From contig NC_004369.1 of NCBI RefSeq assembly GCF_000011305.1, positions 1,178,001 through 1,242,000 on the forward strand: 64,000 nucleotides of DNA, given 5' to 3'. The notes under the pieces are model-generated. The model did not search any database. It saw only the letters and a list, made by a program, of their open reading frames with translations, and was not told where the DNA came from. Positions 56,363 to 64,000 of this stretch are shown one piece after another (within the stretch, counting starts at the first letter, position 1; each line of letters begins with the position of its first letter). Source of the stretch: Corynebacterium efficiens YS-314. GTDB taxonomy: Bacteria; Actinomycetota; Actinomycetes; Mycobacteriales; Mycobacteriaceae. The position numbers were made by a program, and so were the translations under genes.

Positions 56363-57121
56363 CTAAGTCCGTTTGTGGTCGGCCATCCACACCACGACAT
56401 CAAAGACCCGGATGGTGCTCAGGTCTGCGAGGGCGCTGTTGCCGGACTGGTCGGCAGCCTCCGTACGGATGCCCTTGAGATGCCTGGACAGGGCCTTGTC
56501 CTCGGCGCGGAGAACGGTGTGGAAGTTCTCGTAGAATCCCACGCTGTTCGTGTTCAGCTGGCGCTTGATGGCGGAGTCGAAGATGGGGAAGAGTTTGGGG
56601 CGTTTACGGGCGATGAGTTTGCTCACCCGCGTGGGGCCGAAGCCGTTTCGCCGCAGCGCGGTCCAGAGCAGGTTCCCGGCATCGAGGTGCTCTGCGGCCT
56701 TCTTGGATGCCAGGCCCACATCGGTGGGGATCGAGGCGAGGATCCCCCGGATCTGCTCCAGATCGTAGGGAAGCTCATAGGCGGTGTAGTCGCGGGTCAC
56801 CACCTCCTCGAGGTCAATGCTCTGAGCATCCTCAGGTGGTTCGAGCAACTGGACCACCTGTAGCCCGGGAACCGGGACATCCAGGAGTGAGAGCGAGAGG
56901 AGATCATCGCGGGTGATCTCATTGCGGACGGGCTGTGCGTCACCTCCCCCGCCGAGTCTGTTGAACAGGGAACCGGTGTACATGGGGCCGGTCCGGGGGT
57001 CGGTGGCGAAGTATTCCTGGAGATGGGCAACCGCCCGCTCCGTGTGGTCAACTTCAAGGATCTGCGGTAGATCCCACCCGACGTGGTCAAAGGCATCCGC
57101 CCAGGGGGTAGCAGTGGTCAT
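56363..57121 (-). CDS. Uncharacterised actinobacterial protein (DUF6308-like)
   Basis: 252 residues with no membrane part. Recognisable stretches: TGSLFNRLGGGGD, ELPYDLEQIRGILASIP, and LIARKRPKLFPIFDSAIKRQL, which belong to a conserved actinobacterial family I recall only as a DUF. ATG 57121 is used; the open frame continues to 57355 but that part reads over the DUF1003 gene. It may be co-transcribed with the genes at 57132 and 57679. Confidence 0.68.
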   Translation of the reverse strand: MTTATPWADAFDHVGWDLPQILEVDHTERAVAHLQEYFATDPRTGPMYTGSLFNRLGGGGDAQPVRNEITRDDLLSLSLLDVPVPGLQVVQLLEPPEDAQSIDLEEVVTRDYTAYELPYDLEQIRGILASIPTDVGLASKKAAEHLDAGNLLWTALRRNGFGPTRVSKLIARKRPKLFPIFDSAIKRQLNTNSVGFYENFHTVLRAEDKALSRHLKGIRTEAADQSGNSALADLSTIRVFDVVVWMADHKRT

Positions 57122-57131
57122 GCCTGCAAGG

Positions 57132-57686
57132 CTAGTCGACCACTTTGCCCTGGGTCGGGGCGTTGAGGTCGTGGGGATCGTCGTTGCGGGAGGCCACTGC
57201 ATCATCGAGCTTGGCCTCCAGTCGCTCGAGGAAGCCACGCAGATCATCCAGCTCGTGGCGGAGATAGTCACGGGTGACCATCTCACCGACGGCCAGGCGG
57301 ACACCGGCGAGCTCGCGGGTGAGGAATTCGGTGTCGGCCTTGGTCTCCTCGGCACGTCGCCGGTCGGCCAGGATGGTGGATTTGTCGCGGTCCTCCTGAC
57401 GGTTCTGCGCCAGGAGGATCAGGGGTGCGGCGTAGGCCGCCTGGGTGGAGAACGCCAGGTTGAGCAGGATGAAGGGGTAGGGGTCCCAGTTCCAGGCGAA
57501 ACCGCCGATGTTGAGCATGATCCAGATGATCACGAAGATCGTCTGCCAGAACAGGTACTGGCCCGTGCCGAAGAAACGGGCGACCTTCTCCGCGTACGCC
57601 CCGACGGTGTCATCGTCGAATTTGAACCGCCTGCGTTTCGTGCCGACCAGGGGGGTGTCCAGGTCTGAACGGCTGTAATCAGCCAA
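57132..57686 (-). CDS. DUF1003 membrane protein
   Basis: 184 residues with two membrane helices in the centre (FWQTIFVIIWIMLNIGGF and YPFILLNLAFSTQAAYAAPLI) and the DUF1003 signature LAQNRQEDRDK after them, then a ~60-residue coiled C-terminus (LRGFLERLEAKLDDAV). Family role unknown. The start overlaps the end of the MgtE-N/CBS gene by eight bases, showing coupling. Confidence 0.85.
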   Translation of the reverse strand: MADYSRSDLDTPLVGTKRRRFKFDDDTVGAYAEKVARFFGTGQYLFWQTIFVIIWIMLNIGGFAWNWDPYPFILLNLAFSTQAAYAAPLILLAQNRQEDRDKSTILADRRRAEETKADTEFLTRELAGVRLAVGEMVTRDYLRHELDDLRGFLERLEAKLDDAVASRNDDPHDLNAPTQGKVVD

Positions 57687-58974
57687 GGGTCTCCTCCTTC
57701 ACACCGGGGCGGATACCGGCATCGCGCCAGTCCTCGGGCAGCATGTGGTCCAACAGGTCATCAACGGCCACCGCACCGATCAGATGCCCGTTCTCATCCA
57801 GGACGGGGCCGCACACCAGGTTATAGGTGGCGAAGAACCGGGCGGCGGTCTCCTGTGAATCATTGGCATACAGCGGGGGCAGGTCGGGATCGAGGATGCC
57901 ACCGACCAGGCTGGAGGGGGGTTCCCGCAGCAGTTTCTGCAGGTGCACACACCCCAGATATTTACCGGTGGGGGTGGCGGTGGGCGGACGCACCACGAAC
58001 ACCAGGGATGCCAGGGAGGTGGGCAGGTCGGGGTTGCGGGCCATCGCCAGGGCCTCGGCGACGGTGGTGGAGGGGTCCATGGTCAGTGGTTCCGGGGTCA
58101 TCAGGGCACCGACGGTGTCGGGGTTGAAGCCCATGAGGCGACGCACCGGTGCCGACTCCTCCGGGTCCATCAGCTCCAGCAGCACACCGGCCTTGTCCTC
58201 GGGCAGCTCACCGAGCAGGTCTGCGGCATCATCGGGGTCCATCTCCTCCAGCACATCGGCGGCGCGTTCGATGTCGAGGGTTTCAATCAGCTCGGCCTGA
58301 CGGTCTTCGCTGAGCTCCTGGAGAATATCGGCGAGTCGTTCGTCGTCAAGCTCCCCGGCGACCACGTCGCGCTGGGGCTTCGGCAGGCCGTAGAGTTCCT
58401 TGGCCACGTCGGCCGCGCGCATGTCCTCGAAACCGGCGATGAGCTCGGCGGTCTGGTTGGTCTCCCCGGCGCCGCCGGCGGTGATGCCGTGTACATGACT
58501 CCACGGCGCGATATACAGTGTGGGCCGCCGCCCGAATTTGGGGCGCTCACCGATCAGCGCCACCCGGGAGATGACCCAGTCGCGGGTACGGGTCTGTTCC
58601 AGCTCGACATCGGCGATCTCCACGGCGCGACCGTGCAACTGCTCCAGCTCCGGATCATCCGTGTGCACCTTCGTGCCGATGATGTCGCCGATCACCTGCA
58701 GCTCACCCGTGCGGGCCTTGAAGGAACGCAGCGACACCGACCCGGAGATCAGATTGACTTCCTTCGGTTCGATCGCCGCGATGCGCAGCATGGGCAGGAA
58801 GATGCGCCGCTTATTGTTCACCAGCTCCACCACCAGGCCGAGCACACGGGAATCCTGACCACCGGAGCGGATCGTGACCACGACATCACGTACACGCCCG
58901 ATCACATCCGTGTCGGGGCCACGCACGACCATCCCCGCGAGACGGCCTGCGTACAGTCGGGTAATTCCTCTCAT
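57679..58974 (-). CDS. PRC-barrel / MgtE-N / CBS protein without transport domain
   Basis: 431 residues: N-terminal PRC-barrel-like part (RLYAGRLAGMVVRGPDTDVIG), MgtE intracellular N-domain (about 190-285, DDERLADILQELSEDRQAELIE) and two CBS domains (about 290-420). The five-helix Mg2+ channel of MgtE is missing, so it is a soluble magnesium- or nucleotide-sensing regulator. The same layout is found next to the DUF1003 gene in mycobacteria (Rv1232c region, from memory). Confidence 0.85.
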   Translation of the reverse strand: MRGITRLYAGRLAGMVVRGPDTDVIGRVRDVVVTIRSGGQDSRVLGLVVELVNNKRRIFLPMLRIAAIEPKEVNLISGSVSLRSFKARTGELQVIGDIIGTKVHTDDPELEQLHGRAVEIADVELEQTRTRDWVISRVALIGERPKFGRRPTLYIAPWSHVHGITAGGAGETNQTAELIAGFEDMRAADVAKELYGLPKPQRDVVAGELDDERLADILQELSEDRQAELIETLDIERAADVLEEMDPDDAADLLGELPEDKAGVLLELMDPEESAPVRRLMGFNPDTVGALMTPEPLTMDPSTTVAEALAMARNPDLPTSLASLVFVVRPPTATPTGKYLGCVHLQKLLREPPSSLVGGILDPDLPPLYANDSQETAARFFATYNLVCGPVLDENGHLIGAVAVDDLLDHMLPEDWRDAGIRPGVKEETLG

Positions 58975-59113
58975 GTCACACAGCTTAACGCTTTACGACG
59001 ACCCGACCTCCCCACACCTCACTGCAGGTGGGGTGGGAACCTTCGCGCTGGCTGGTCCGTTTTCATGGTGTATGGGAAATATAGACTGACAGTGAGATAA
59101 GGGTGATGAATCA

Positions 59114-59632
59114 ATGTCGATGCAGGCAACCGGCTCCGGAGGCAACAACAGGGCCGAACTGGGTCTGAAGAAACGGCCCGAGGGGTGGCCCGTGGGCAGC
59201 TTCCAGACCTATGAGGAGGCACAGCGGGCGGTGGACATGCTCTCCGACAATGAATTCCCCGTTGCTGAACTGACCATCGTGGGTGTGGACCTGATGGAGG
59301 TGGAAACCGTCACCGGGCGTCTGACCTGGGGACGCGTGCTCGCCGGTGGTGCCGCCTCCGGTGCGTGGCTGGGACTGTTCTTCGGCCTGGTGATGGGGTT
59401 GGTGTCCAACCTCTGGTTCTCGTCCCTGCTCACCGGCCTGGTGATGGGTGTGGTCTTCGGAGTGGTGCTCGCGGCGGTACCGTACTGGGCATCCCGGGGT
59501 AAGAGGGATTTCACCTCCGCCACCCAGATCGTGGCGGGACGCTATGACATCCTGTGCCGTCCCGACCGTGCCCGTGAGGCCCGCGACATGATCGCCCGCA
59601 ACATGGGAGAACTGGGCCACCCGCGACAGTAA
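59114..59632 (+). CDS. General stress protein 17M-type / YflT-like membrane protein
   Basis: 172 residues: an N-terminal domain (VGSFQTYEEAQRAVDML, NEFPVAELTIVG) of the GsiB/YflT-like kind, then two close membrane helices (about 78-120, Gly-rich), then a C-terminal repeat of the RYDILCRPD type. It has a TATAGACT box at about 59079 upstream. Function unknown; the upstream gene is divergent. Confidence 0.75.
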   Translation: MSMQATGSGGNNRAELGLKKRPEGWPVGSFQTYEEAQRAVDMLSDNEFPVAELTIVGVDLMEVETVTGRLTWGRVLAGGAASGAWLGLFFGLVMGLVSNLWFSSLLTGLVMGVVFGVVLAAVPYWASRGKRDFTSATQIVAGRYDILCRPDRAREARDMIARNMGELGHPRQ

Positions 59633-59654
59633 CGGCAGGGTAGAGTAACCCGCT

Positions 59655-60350
59655 ATGAGAACGACGGGTGTGAAGAAGGCTCTCCTGGGTCTCGTGGCTG
59701 TCCTTGGCTCGGGGCTGCTGGTGGCCTGTGGCAGCGTGGACCCCAACAGGTTCGAACCACATCCCCGGCAGGTGGCGGAGCAGAAGGAGAACCTCTACAT
59801 CGCGGTGGATCCCGACTACCTTGGACACAATGTGATCAGTGAGCTGTACAAGACCGTGTTGGGCAACCGCGGGAGATTCGCCGTGATCCGACACGAGGAC
59901 AACCTCATCGCGGATCCCTTCGACCCCCTCAACGAGGGCACCAGTGACCTGGTGATCGGATGCACCGGTGCTCTCCTGGAAGTGGTCAACCCGGTGCTGG
60001 CCGGAGAGCTGGAAGAGGAGTACCTCGCAGCGGTGGAGGCGGGGGAGACCGACATCAACTCAGGTGAATGGCGCGACCGCACCTTCGATGCCCTGATCGG
60101 ATCGCTTCCCTCCCGCCTCGATACCGCCGACCCCTCCAACGCCCAGGGATGTCCCGGCGCCAACGGGCTGCCCCAGAATATCGTCCCCATCTACCGCAAC
60201 CCCACCTTCAGCCGCGCCGACCGGGAAATCCTCAACTGGGCCAGTGGCGCCATCACCACCTCCGAACTGCAGGAATTGATCGAGGAGGCCAAGGAACTCG
60301 GCCGGTCCCGTGAGCTGGTCAAGGAGTTCGTGGCCTCCAAGGGTGGGTGA
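59655..60350 (+). CDS. Lipoprotein with substrate-binding-like fold
   Basis: 231 residues: signal peptide with lipobox LLVAC (Cys25). The mature part begins with a VDPDYLGHNVISELYKTVL segment resembling the OpuAC/glycine-betaine-type solute-binding domain, but only about half a domain is present. No transporter genes adjoin. It follows the stress membrane protein by 22 bases and may be in one operon. Confidence 0.68.
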   Translation: MRTTGVKKALLGLVAVLGSGLLVACGSVDPNRFEPHPRQVAEQKENLYIAVDPDYLGHNVISELYKTVLGNRGRFAVIRHEDNLIADPFDPLNEGTSDLVIGCTGALLEVVNPVLAGELEEEYLAAVEAGETDINSGEWRDRTFDALIGSLPSRLDTADPSNAQGCPGANGLPQNIVPIYRNPTFSRADREILNWASGAITTSELQELIEEAKELGRSRELVKEFVASKGG

Positions 60351-60509
60351 TATCTGGCCGGGTAGCCGGGTGGGCATTGGGGGTCCGGGGGACACCCCGC
60401 GGTTGAGGGCTCCTTGTATTTATGTAGAAAACAGTCCGGAGCGATTCCGCTTTGATCGTTATATCAATGGTCTGAAAGTTTCGGCCTGGGGGCTGGGTAC
60501 GCTGCCAGT

Positions 60510-61223
60510 GTGGAAACAATACTCATCGGCGTGCTGCTATTCGTGGCCGCGTGTGTGCAGGGGGCGATCGGTTTCGGCCTGGGCATGCTCGCTGCCCCGA
60601 TCATCGCCCTCATGCGACCCGACCTCCTGCCCGGACTGATCCTGCTGTTGGCCTTCGGATTCTCGCTGGCCACCTGGGCCCGCGACAGGGGAGAGGTGGA
60701 GTGGCCGGTGGTGGGCTGGTCCCTGCTCGGGAGGATTCCCGGTTCTGTGTTGGGCACCTGGGCGGTGGTGGCCATGCCGGTGGCGGGGTTGAAGATCGTC
60801 CTGGCCACCGCGGTGATCCTCGGGACACTGATCAGTCTCGTGGGGTGGTCGCCGGGGCACGGGCGGAGGAATTCCTTTCTTGCCGGGGCCTCGGGAGGGT
60901 TCCTGGGGACCACCACCGCGATCGGTGGCCCGCCCCTGGCATTGATCATGCGGTCGATGTCACCGGAGCGGGTGAGAGGGACGCTGTCCGTATGTTTCGT
61001 GATTGGCAGTGCCATCTCGATTGCACTGCTGACCGGGGCGGGTGCGCTCGGGTGGATGCACCTTCAGGCGGCGCTGGTGTACGCGCCGGCGGTGATTGCT
61101 GGGTATTTCCTGTCAGGGGTGGTGAATAAACACCTGAACCGACGGTTGATCTTCCTCGGTTCGGTGACGATTTCCCTCATCGGCTCGGGAATGGTGATTA
61201 CCCAGGCAGCGGGAATATTCTAG
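60510..61223 (+). CDS. TauE/SafE (DUF81) sulfite exporter-family protein
   Basis: 237 residues, seven or eight helices in two repeats, with FVAACVQGAIGFGLGMLAAPII and the mirrored FLAGASGGFLGTTTAIGGPPLAL. The substrate is a small anion, possibly sulfite or a sulfonate. GTG 60510 lies six bases after TACGCT, so the mRNA is probably leaderless. After this gene the GC content falls and accessory DNA begins. Confidence 0.82.
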   Translation: METILIGVLLFVAACVQGAIGFGLGMLAAPIIALMRPDLLPGLILLLAFGFSLATWARDRGEVEWPVVGWSLLGRIPGSVLGTWAVVAMPVAGLKIVLATAVILGTLISLVGWSPGHGRRNSFLAGASGGFLGTTTAIGGPPLALIMRSMSPERVRGTLSVCFVIGSAISIALLTGAGALGWMHLQAALVYAPAVIAGYFLSGVVNKHLNRRLIFLGSVTISLIGSGMVITQAAGIF

Positions 61224-61338
61224 TCGATCCATTAAATGGATGTTAATAAATTAGTAATTTACATAAGGTGACAAAGCTGACCATGCTTTCAGTGCGGTAT
61301 CAGTTGTTTTTAATGAAGCACCTTGTCTATTATTAAAT
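61224..61338. other. AT-rich gap opening the accessory region
   Basis: About 115 bp strongly enriched in A and T (TTAATAAATTAGTAATTTA around 61245), unlike the GC-rich core upstream. A promoter is likely. It marks the change from core to accessory DNA. Confidence 0.5.
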
Positions 61339-61515
61339 ATGGTAAGTCCCGAAGAAATTAAGATCTTTCGCGGGCTGCACATCGAATCACCGCGAGACTG
61401 CATTCCAGAATTGGCTTCCCGATACGGACCCGTCGAACCCGGTGGGCCGAGGAGACGGATTCCCAGCGGAGCGATTTCCAGCTGCGGACCCCCGTTGTGG
61501 AAGGAAGACGATTAA
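61339..61515 (+). CDS. Possible 58-aa protein ahead of the SipW-type gene
   Basis: An ATG frame at 61339 runs 58 codons and stops at TAA 61513-61515, two bases ahead of the ATG of the next gene. Product is Pro/Arg-rich (VEPGGPRRRIPSG) and unlike any family I know. A TATTAT-like box lies just upstream; no ribosome site. It may be only leader DNA. Confidence 0.25.
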   Translation: MVSPEEIKIFRGLHIESPRDCIPELASRYGPVEPGGPRRRIPSGAISSCGPPLWKEDD

Positions 61516-61516
61516 A

Positions 61517-61999
61517 ATGCAAAAGATGACCAAGGGCGCCATCGCTGCAGCAGCCGCAGCGCTCCTCCTCGTCGGTGGCGGCGGAACGTTCATGTCGTGG
61601 AACGATGAAGTGACCCAGAGTGATCAGGCGATTGCCGCCGGTAACCTGGCGCTGAGTGCAGCAGACGGGAAGTGGACTCTCAACGGCCAGGACGTCGTAG
61701 ACAATAATGTCAATGCGGTTAAGGTCGTGCCAGGTGACACCCTGGTATTCACCCAGCAGATTTCCTATGAAACCTCGGGAGATAATCTCAGCGCAACACT
61801 TACATTAACGCCTGGATCAATCACAGGTGCCACTGCGGATGCGGCTGATGCGGCTCTCGCCACAGAACTCAACGACACAACGACCATCGACCTTGGTGAG
61901 CTTCCGACTAGCATTACAGGGTCTGGCAACACCTACACTTTTGAGGGTCAAGTCCGCGGGAGTGGTGTATCTGCCCTTTCGATAAAACAAGCAGCGTAA
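61517..61999 (+). CDS. SipW-type (alternate-signal) exported protein
   Basis: 160 residues. The N-terminus (KGAIAAAAAALLLVGGGGTF then MSWND) is the alternate signal peptide seen in actinobacterial SipW-dependent exported proteins. The mature part is rich in Ser/Thr/Asp with beta repeats. Members usually end ~190 residues, and the last residues here (VSALSIKQAA) look out of family, so the IS256 element that follows 40 bases later may have cut the gene. A dedicated SipW-type peptidase is not visible. AAGGAAG precedes ATG 61517. Confidence 0.7.
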   Translation: MQKMTKGAIAAAAAALLLVGGGGTFMSWNDEVTQSDQAIAAGNLALSAADGKWTLNGQDVVDNNVNAVKVVPGDTLVFTQQISYETSGDNLSATLTLTPGSITGATADAADAALATELNDTTTIDLGELPTSITGSGNTYTFEGQVRGSGVSALSIKQAA

Positions 62000-62015
62000 C
62001 GACCTCACGGACCAT

Positions 62016-63405
62016 CACGAGCTAAATACTGACCCTGGCTCATGCCACATCCTTCCGGATGATCTCAGAAGTAATATCGTCCGAATCGATGATGTTCGCC
62101 GTCATCATCGCCCTGGTCTGCTCCAAACTGGTCAACGACATGTACCGCTTCTGCTGAATCCAATCATCATGCTGTTCCGCCAGGACAGCCCCGACCAGGC
62201 GCACGACAGCATCACGGTTGGGGAAGATGCCGACGACATCGGTGCGCCGGCGGATCTCGCGATTGAGCCTCTCGGTGGGGTTATTCGACCAGACCTTGGT
62301 CCACACACTCTTGGGCGCGTTCGTGAATGCCAGCAGCTCATCAAGAGCTTCCTCCAGGTAATCGGCCACATCCGGGAACTTCTGCTCACAAAAGGCCACG
62401 ACCTCACGGGCCTGACCCCACACCGATTGTGCATCCGGCTGCTGGAAGATGGTGTGGAACATCGCCGATAACGTTGGCCATTGTGTTTTCGATACCATCC
62501 CGTACAAGTTCTTGGAAAAGTGCGTGCGACACCGTTGCCACGAGGCATTCGGCAGGACCTCACCGATGGCGTGCTGAATTCCCAGGTGGGCATCACTGGT
62601 GACCAAATAGACCTCGTTGAGCCCGCGGGCTTTGAGGTCCCGGAAGAACCCGGTCCACGATGCCACGGACTCGGCTGTGGCGACTTGCATACCAAGTAAT
62701 TCCCGATAGCCCTCGGCATTGACACCGGTAGCCAGCAGGACAGAGGTTTTCACCACTCGGCCGCCTTCACGCACCTTCATGGTCAGGGCGTCGCAGGAAA
62801 CATAGAGGTAGGGGCCGGTATCAAGGGGTCTGGTGCGGAACTCTTCGACCATCTGATCAAGGTCTTTGGCCATGTCTGACACCTGGGACTTTGAGAGATT
62901 GTTGATCCCTAAGGTGGCGACCAGGTCGTTCATCCTGCGGGTGGACACACCTTTGAGGTAGCAGGTGGCGATCACGGTGGTCAGGGCTCGTTCAGCCCGG
63001 GTGCGGCGTTCCAACAGCCAGTCGGGGAAGAACGATCCGGTGCGTAGTTTCGGGACCGCGACGTCGATGGTGCCCACGCGGGTGTCGAAGTCGCGGTGGC
63101 GGTATCCGTTGCGGGTGTTCACCCGGTCCTGAGACACGGTGGCGTAGTCGGCGCCGCACACCTGGTCGGCTTGGGTGGACAGGATCTGGTTGATGAAGCC
63201 CTGGAGCATCTCTCGCATGAGATCGGGGGATGCTTGGGCGAGCAATTCGTCGAGGTAGGTGGTGGGGTCGATAGAATAGGGTCCAGCGGCCATCGTGGGT
63301 TGTCCTTTCGAGGATATGTAGGAGTTGAGTCGAAAGGTACCTGCGGTGGTCGCCTCATGTGTTCATGGGGTCCCTCACCGGCAGTTACAGATACACCACG
63401 CTAAT
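62016..63405 (-). mobile_element. IS256-family insertion sequence (limits approximate)
   Basis: The element carries one full transposase gene. Ends are set by weak inverted-repeat likeness (TACTGACCCTGG near 62025 and TAACTGCCGG near 63375 on the other strand) and by the start of the CRISPR array. No clear target duplication was found, so the limits are uncertain by tens of bases. Confidence 0.6.
62040..63293 (-). CDS. IS256 (Mutator)-family transposase
   Basis: 417 residues, full length. DDE residues: first Asp in SCDALTMKV, second in TSDAHLGIQHAIGEVLPNA with the following WQRCRTHF motif, Glu in NPTERLNREIRRRTDVVGIFPN. These three are the Mutator signature. The N-terminal helical DNA-binding part is present, so the enzyme looks active. 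ATG 63293. Confidence 0.95.
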   Translation of the reverse strand: MAAGPYSIDPTTYLDELLAQASPDLMREMLQGFINQILSTQADQVCGADYATVSQDRVNTRNGYRHRDFDTRVGTIDVAVPKLRTGSFFPDWLLERRTRAERALTTVIATCYLKGVSTRRMNDLVATLGINNLSKSQVSDMAKDLDQMVEEFRTRPLDTGPYLYVSCDALTMKVREGGRVVKTSVLLATGVNAEGYRELLGMQVATAESVASWTGFFRDLKARGLNEVYLVTSDAHLGIQHAIGEVLPNASWQRCRTHFSKNLYGMVSKTQWPTLSAMFHTIFQQPDAQSVWGQAREVVAFCEQKFPDVADYLEEALDELLAFTNAPKSVWTKVWSNNPTERLNREIRRRTDVVGIFPNRDAVVRLVGAVLAEQHDDWIQQKRYMSLTSLEQTRAMMTANIIDSDDITSEIIRKDVA

Positions 63406-63443
63406 GGACTCCACCCCGTTGGTTTGTTCGGGACGACGATCGG

Positions 63444-64000
63444 CCCTCAATGAAAGGCCGTCGAACTAACGACGGCAGGTGGTTGGTCTTGGTGGGGCAC
63501 GGGAACTTATCGAAGCCCTCAATGAAAGGCCGTCGAACTAACGACGGCAGGCCAGGATCGGATGATGCTGGTGAGCCAGAGGATCCCTCAATGAAAGGCC
63601 GTCGAACTAACGACGGCAGGTTTTGCGGACGATGTAGTCCCCAACCTTGATGCCGGGCCCTCAATGAAAGGCCGTCGAACTAACGACGGCAGGACATAGG
63701 CATCTTCAGCTTCGCCAAGTCCATTGAGCCCTCAATGAAAGGCCGTCGAACTAACGACGGCAGGATCAGCTGATCGGTGCCCGTCAGCACGCACCGCGAA
63801 CCCCCTCAATGAAAGGCCGTCGAACTAACGACGGCAGGAGACCTTCATACAGGTTTACAGCACCAGTAAAGCTCCCTCAATGAAAGGCCGTCGAACTAAC
63901 GACGGCAGGGACGCCCCGGACTCAAGCGCGAAGATCTTCTCGATCCCTCAATGAAAGGCCGTCGAACTAACGACGGCAGGGCAGGATGGAACGACACCCC
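63444..64000. CRISPR. CRISPR array, eight 36-bp repeats, running off the window
   Basis: Identical 36-base repeats start at 63444, 63516, 63585, 63658, 63729, 63803, 63874 and 63945. Spacers are 36, 33, 37, 35, 38, 35 and 35 bases; an eighth starts at 63981. Each repeat has a 7-bp stem (GCCGTCG/CGACGGC, loop AACTAA). On the minus strand the stem precedes a tail ending ATTGAGGG, like the 8-nt handle (ATTGAAAN) of type I/III crRNAs, so transcription is probably leftwards with the leader to the right, outside the window. Variable spacers also fit type III or I rather than II. No cas genes are seen here. Confidence 0.97.

Noticed and set aside
63401..63664. 87-aa frame with repeated SLVRRPFIEG
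   Set aside because: It is a translation of CRISPR repeats, not a protein.

Overview
The window is high-GC actinobacterial DNA from a Corynebacterium. Evidence: corynebacterial/mycobacterial families (MshB, LpqW, GlgM-type GlgA, CseE-like anti-sigma factor, DUF3117), many leaderless or GTG/TTG starts, and a gene order that, from memory and not from a search, follows the C. glutamicum cg122x-cg127x block and the M. tuberculosis Rv1156-Rv1234 block. The GC-rich third positions point to a high-GC species such as C. efficiens; the species is an inference.

Layout. 1-9.7 kb is miscellaneous metabolism and surface: MBL hydrolase, VOC protein, a LplA-family ligase, a ThDP oxidase-like enzyme, a Zn alcohol dehydrogenase coupled to a CinA/PncC domain and a 59-aa acidic protein, a Thr/Val-rich wall-spanning protein, an L,D-transpeptidase and a GntR regulator. 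9.8-12.4 kb is 4-hydroxybenzoate catabolism (pobA plus a frameshifted pcaK-type transporter). 12.8-17.3 kb is a TPP riboswitch, ykoEDC, a small P-loop kinase and chaA. 17.4-31.3 kb holds a LmbE protein, a UvrA-like ABC ATPase, tpx, membrane proteins of unknown role, PanE-like, DUF2218, NUDIX, a secreted serine protease, ArsC-like, YkvI-like, a 36-aa hydrophobic peptide gene, DUF402 and a secreted protein.

31.7-46.8 kb is a conserved chromosomal core: typA-lpqW-mshB-membrane protein, fdxC, dapC, gtrA, two dapD paralogues around an APC permease, dapE, a LOG protein, folP2-gpgS-DivIVA-like, DUF3117. 46.9-61.2 kb continues with an RlmA-type methyltransferase, a GH32-fold protein that has lost its catalytic acids, divergent glgA/glgC, an O-methyltransferase, sigE-cseE-tatB, mrp, a DUF1003/MgtE-N pair, a stress-type membrane protein, a lipoprotein and a TauE-type exporter.

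61.2-64 kb is accessory: AT-rich DNA, a SipW-type exported protein, an IS256-family element, and a CRISPR array (8 repeats of 36 bp) that runs off the window end. No cas gene is visible.

The genes work together mainly as lysine/diaminopimelate synthesis (dapC, dapD, dapE), mycothiol (mshB), glycogen and methylglucose-type polysaccharide (glgA, glgC, gpgS), envelope stress (sigE, cseE) and protein export (tatB). The most unusual signals are an 11-mer (GCTTRTCGACG) found 15 times across the first 52 kb, the catalytically dead-looking GH32 protein, the 36-aa peptide gene with its own terminator, and the CRISPR/IS end.
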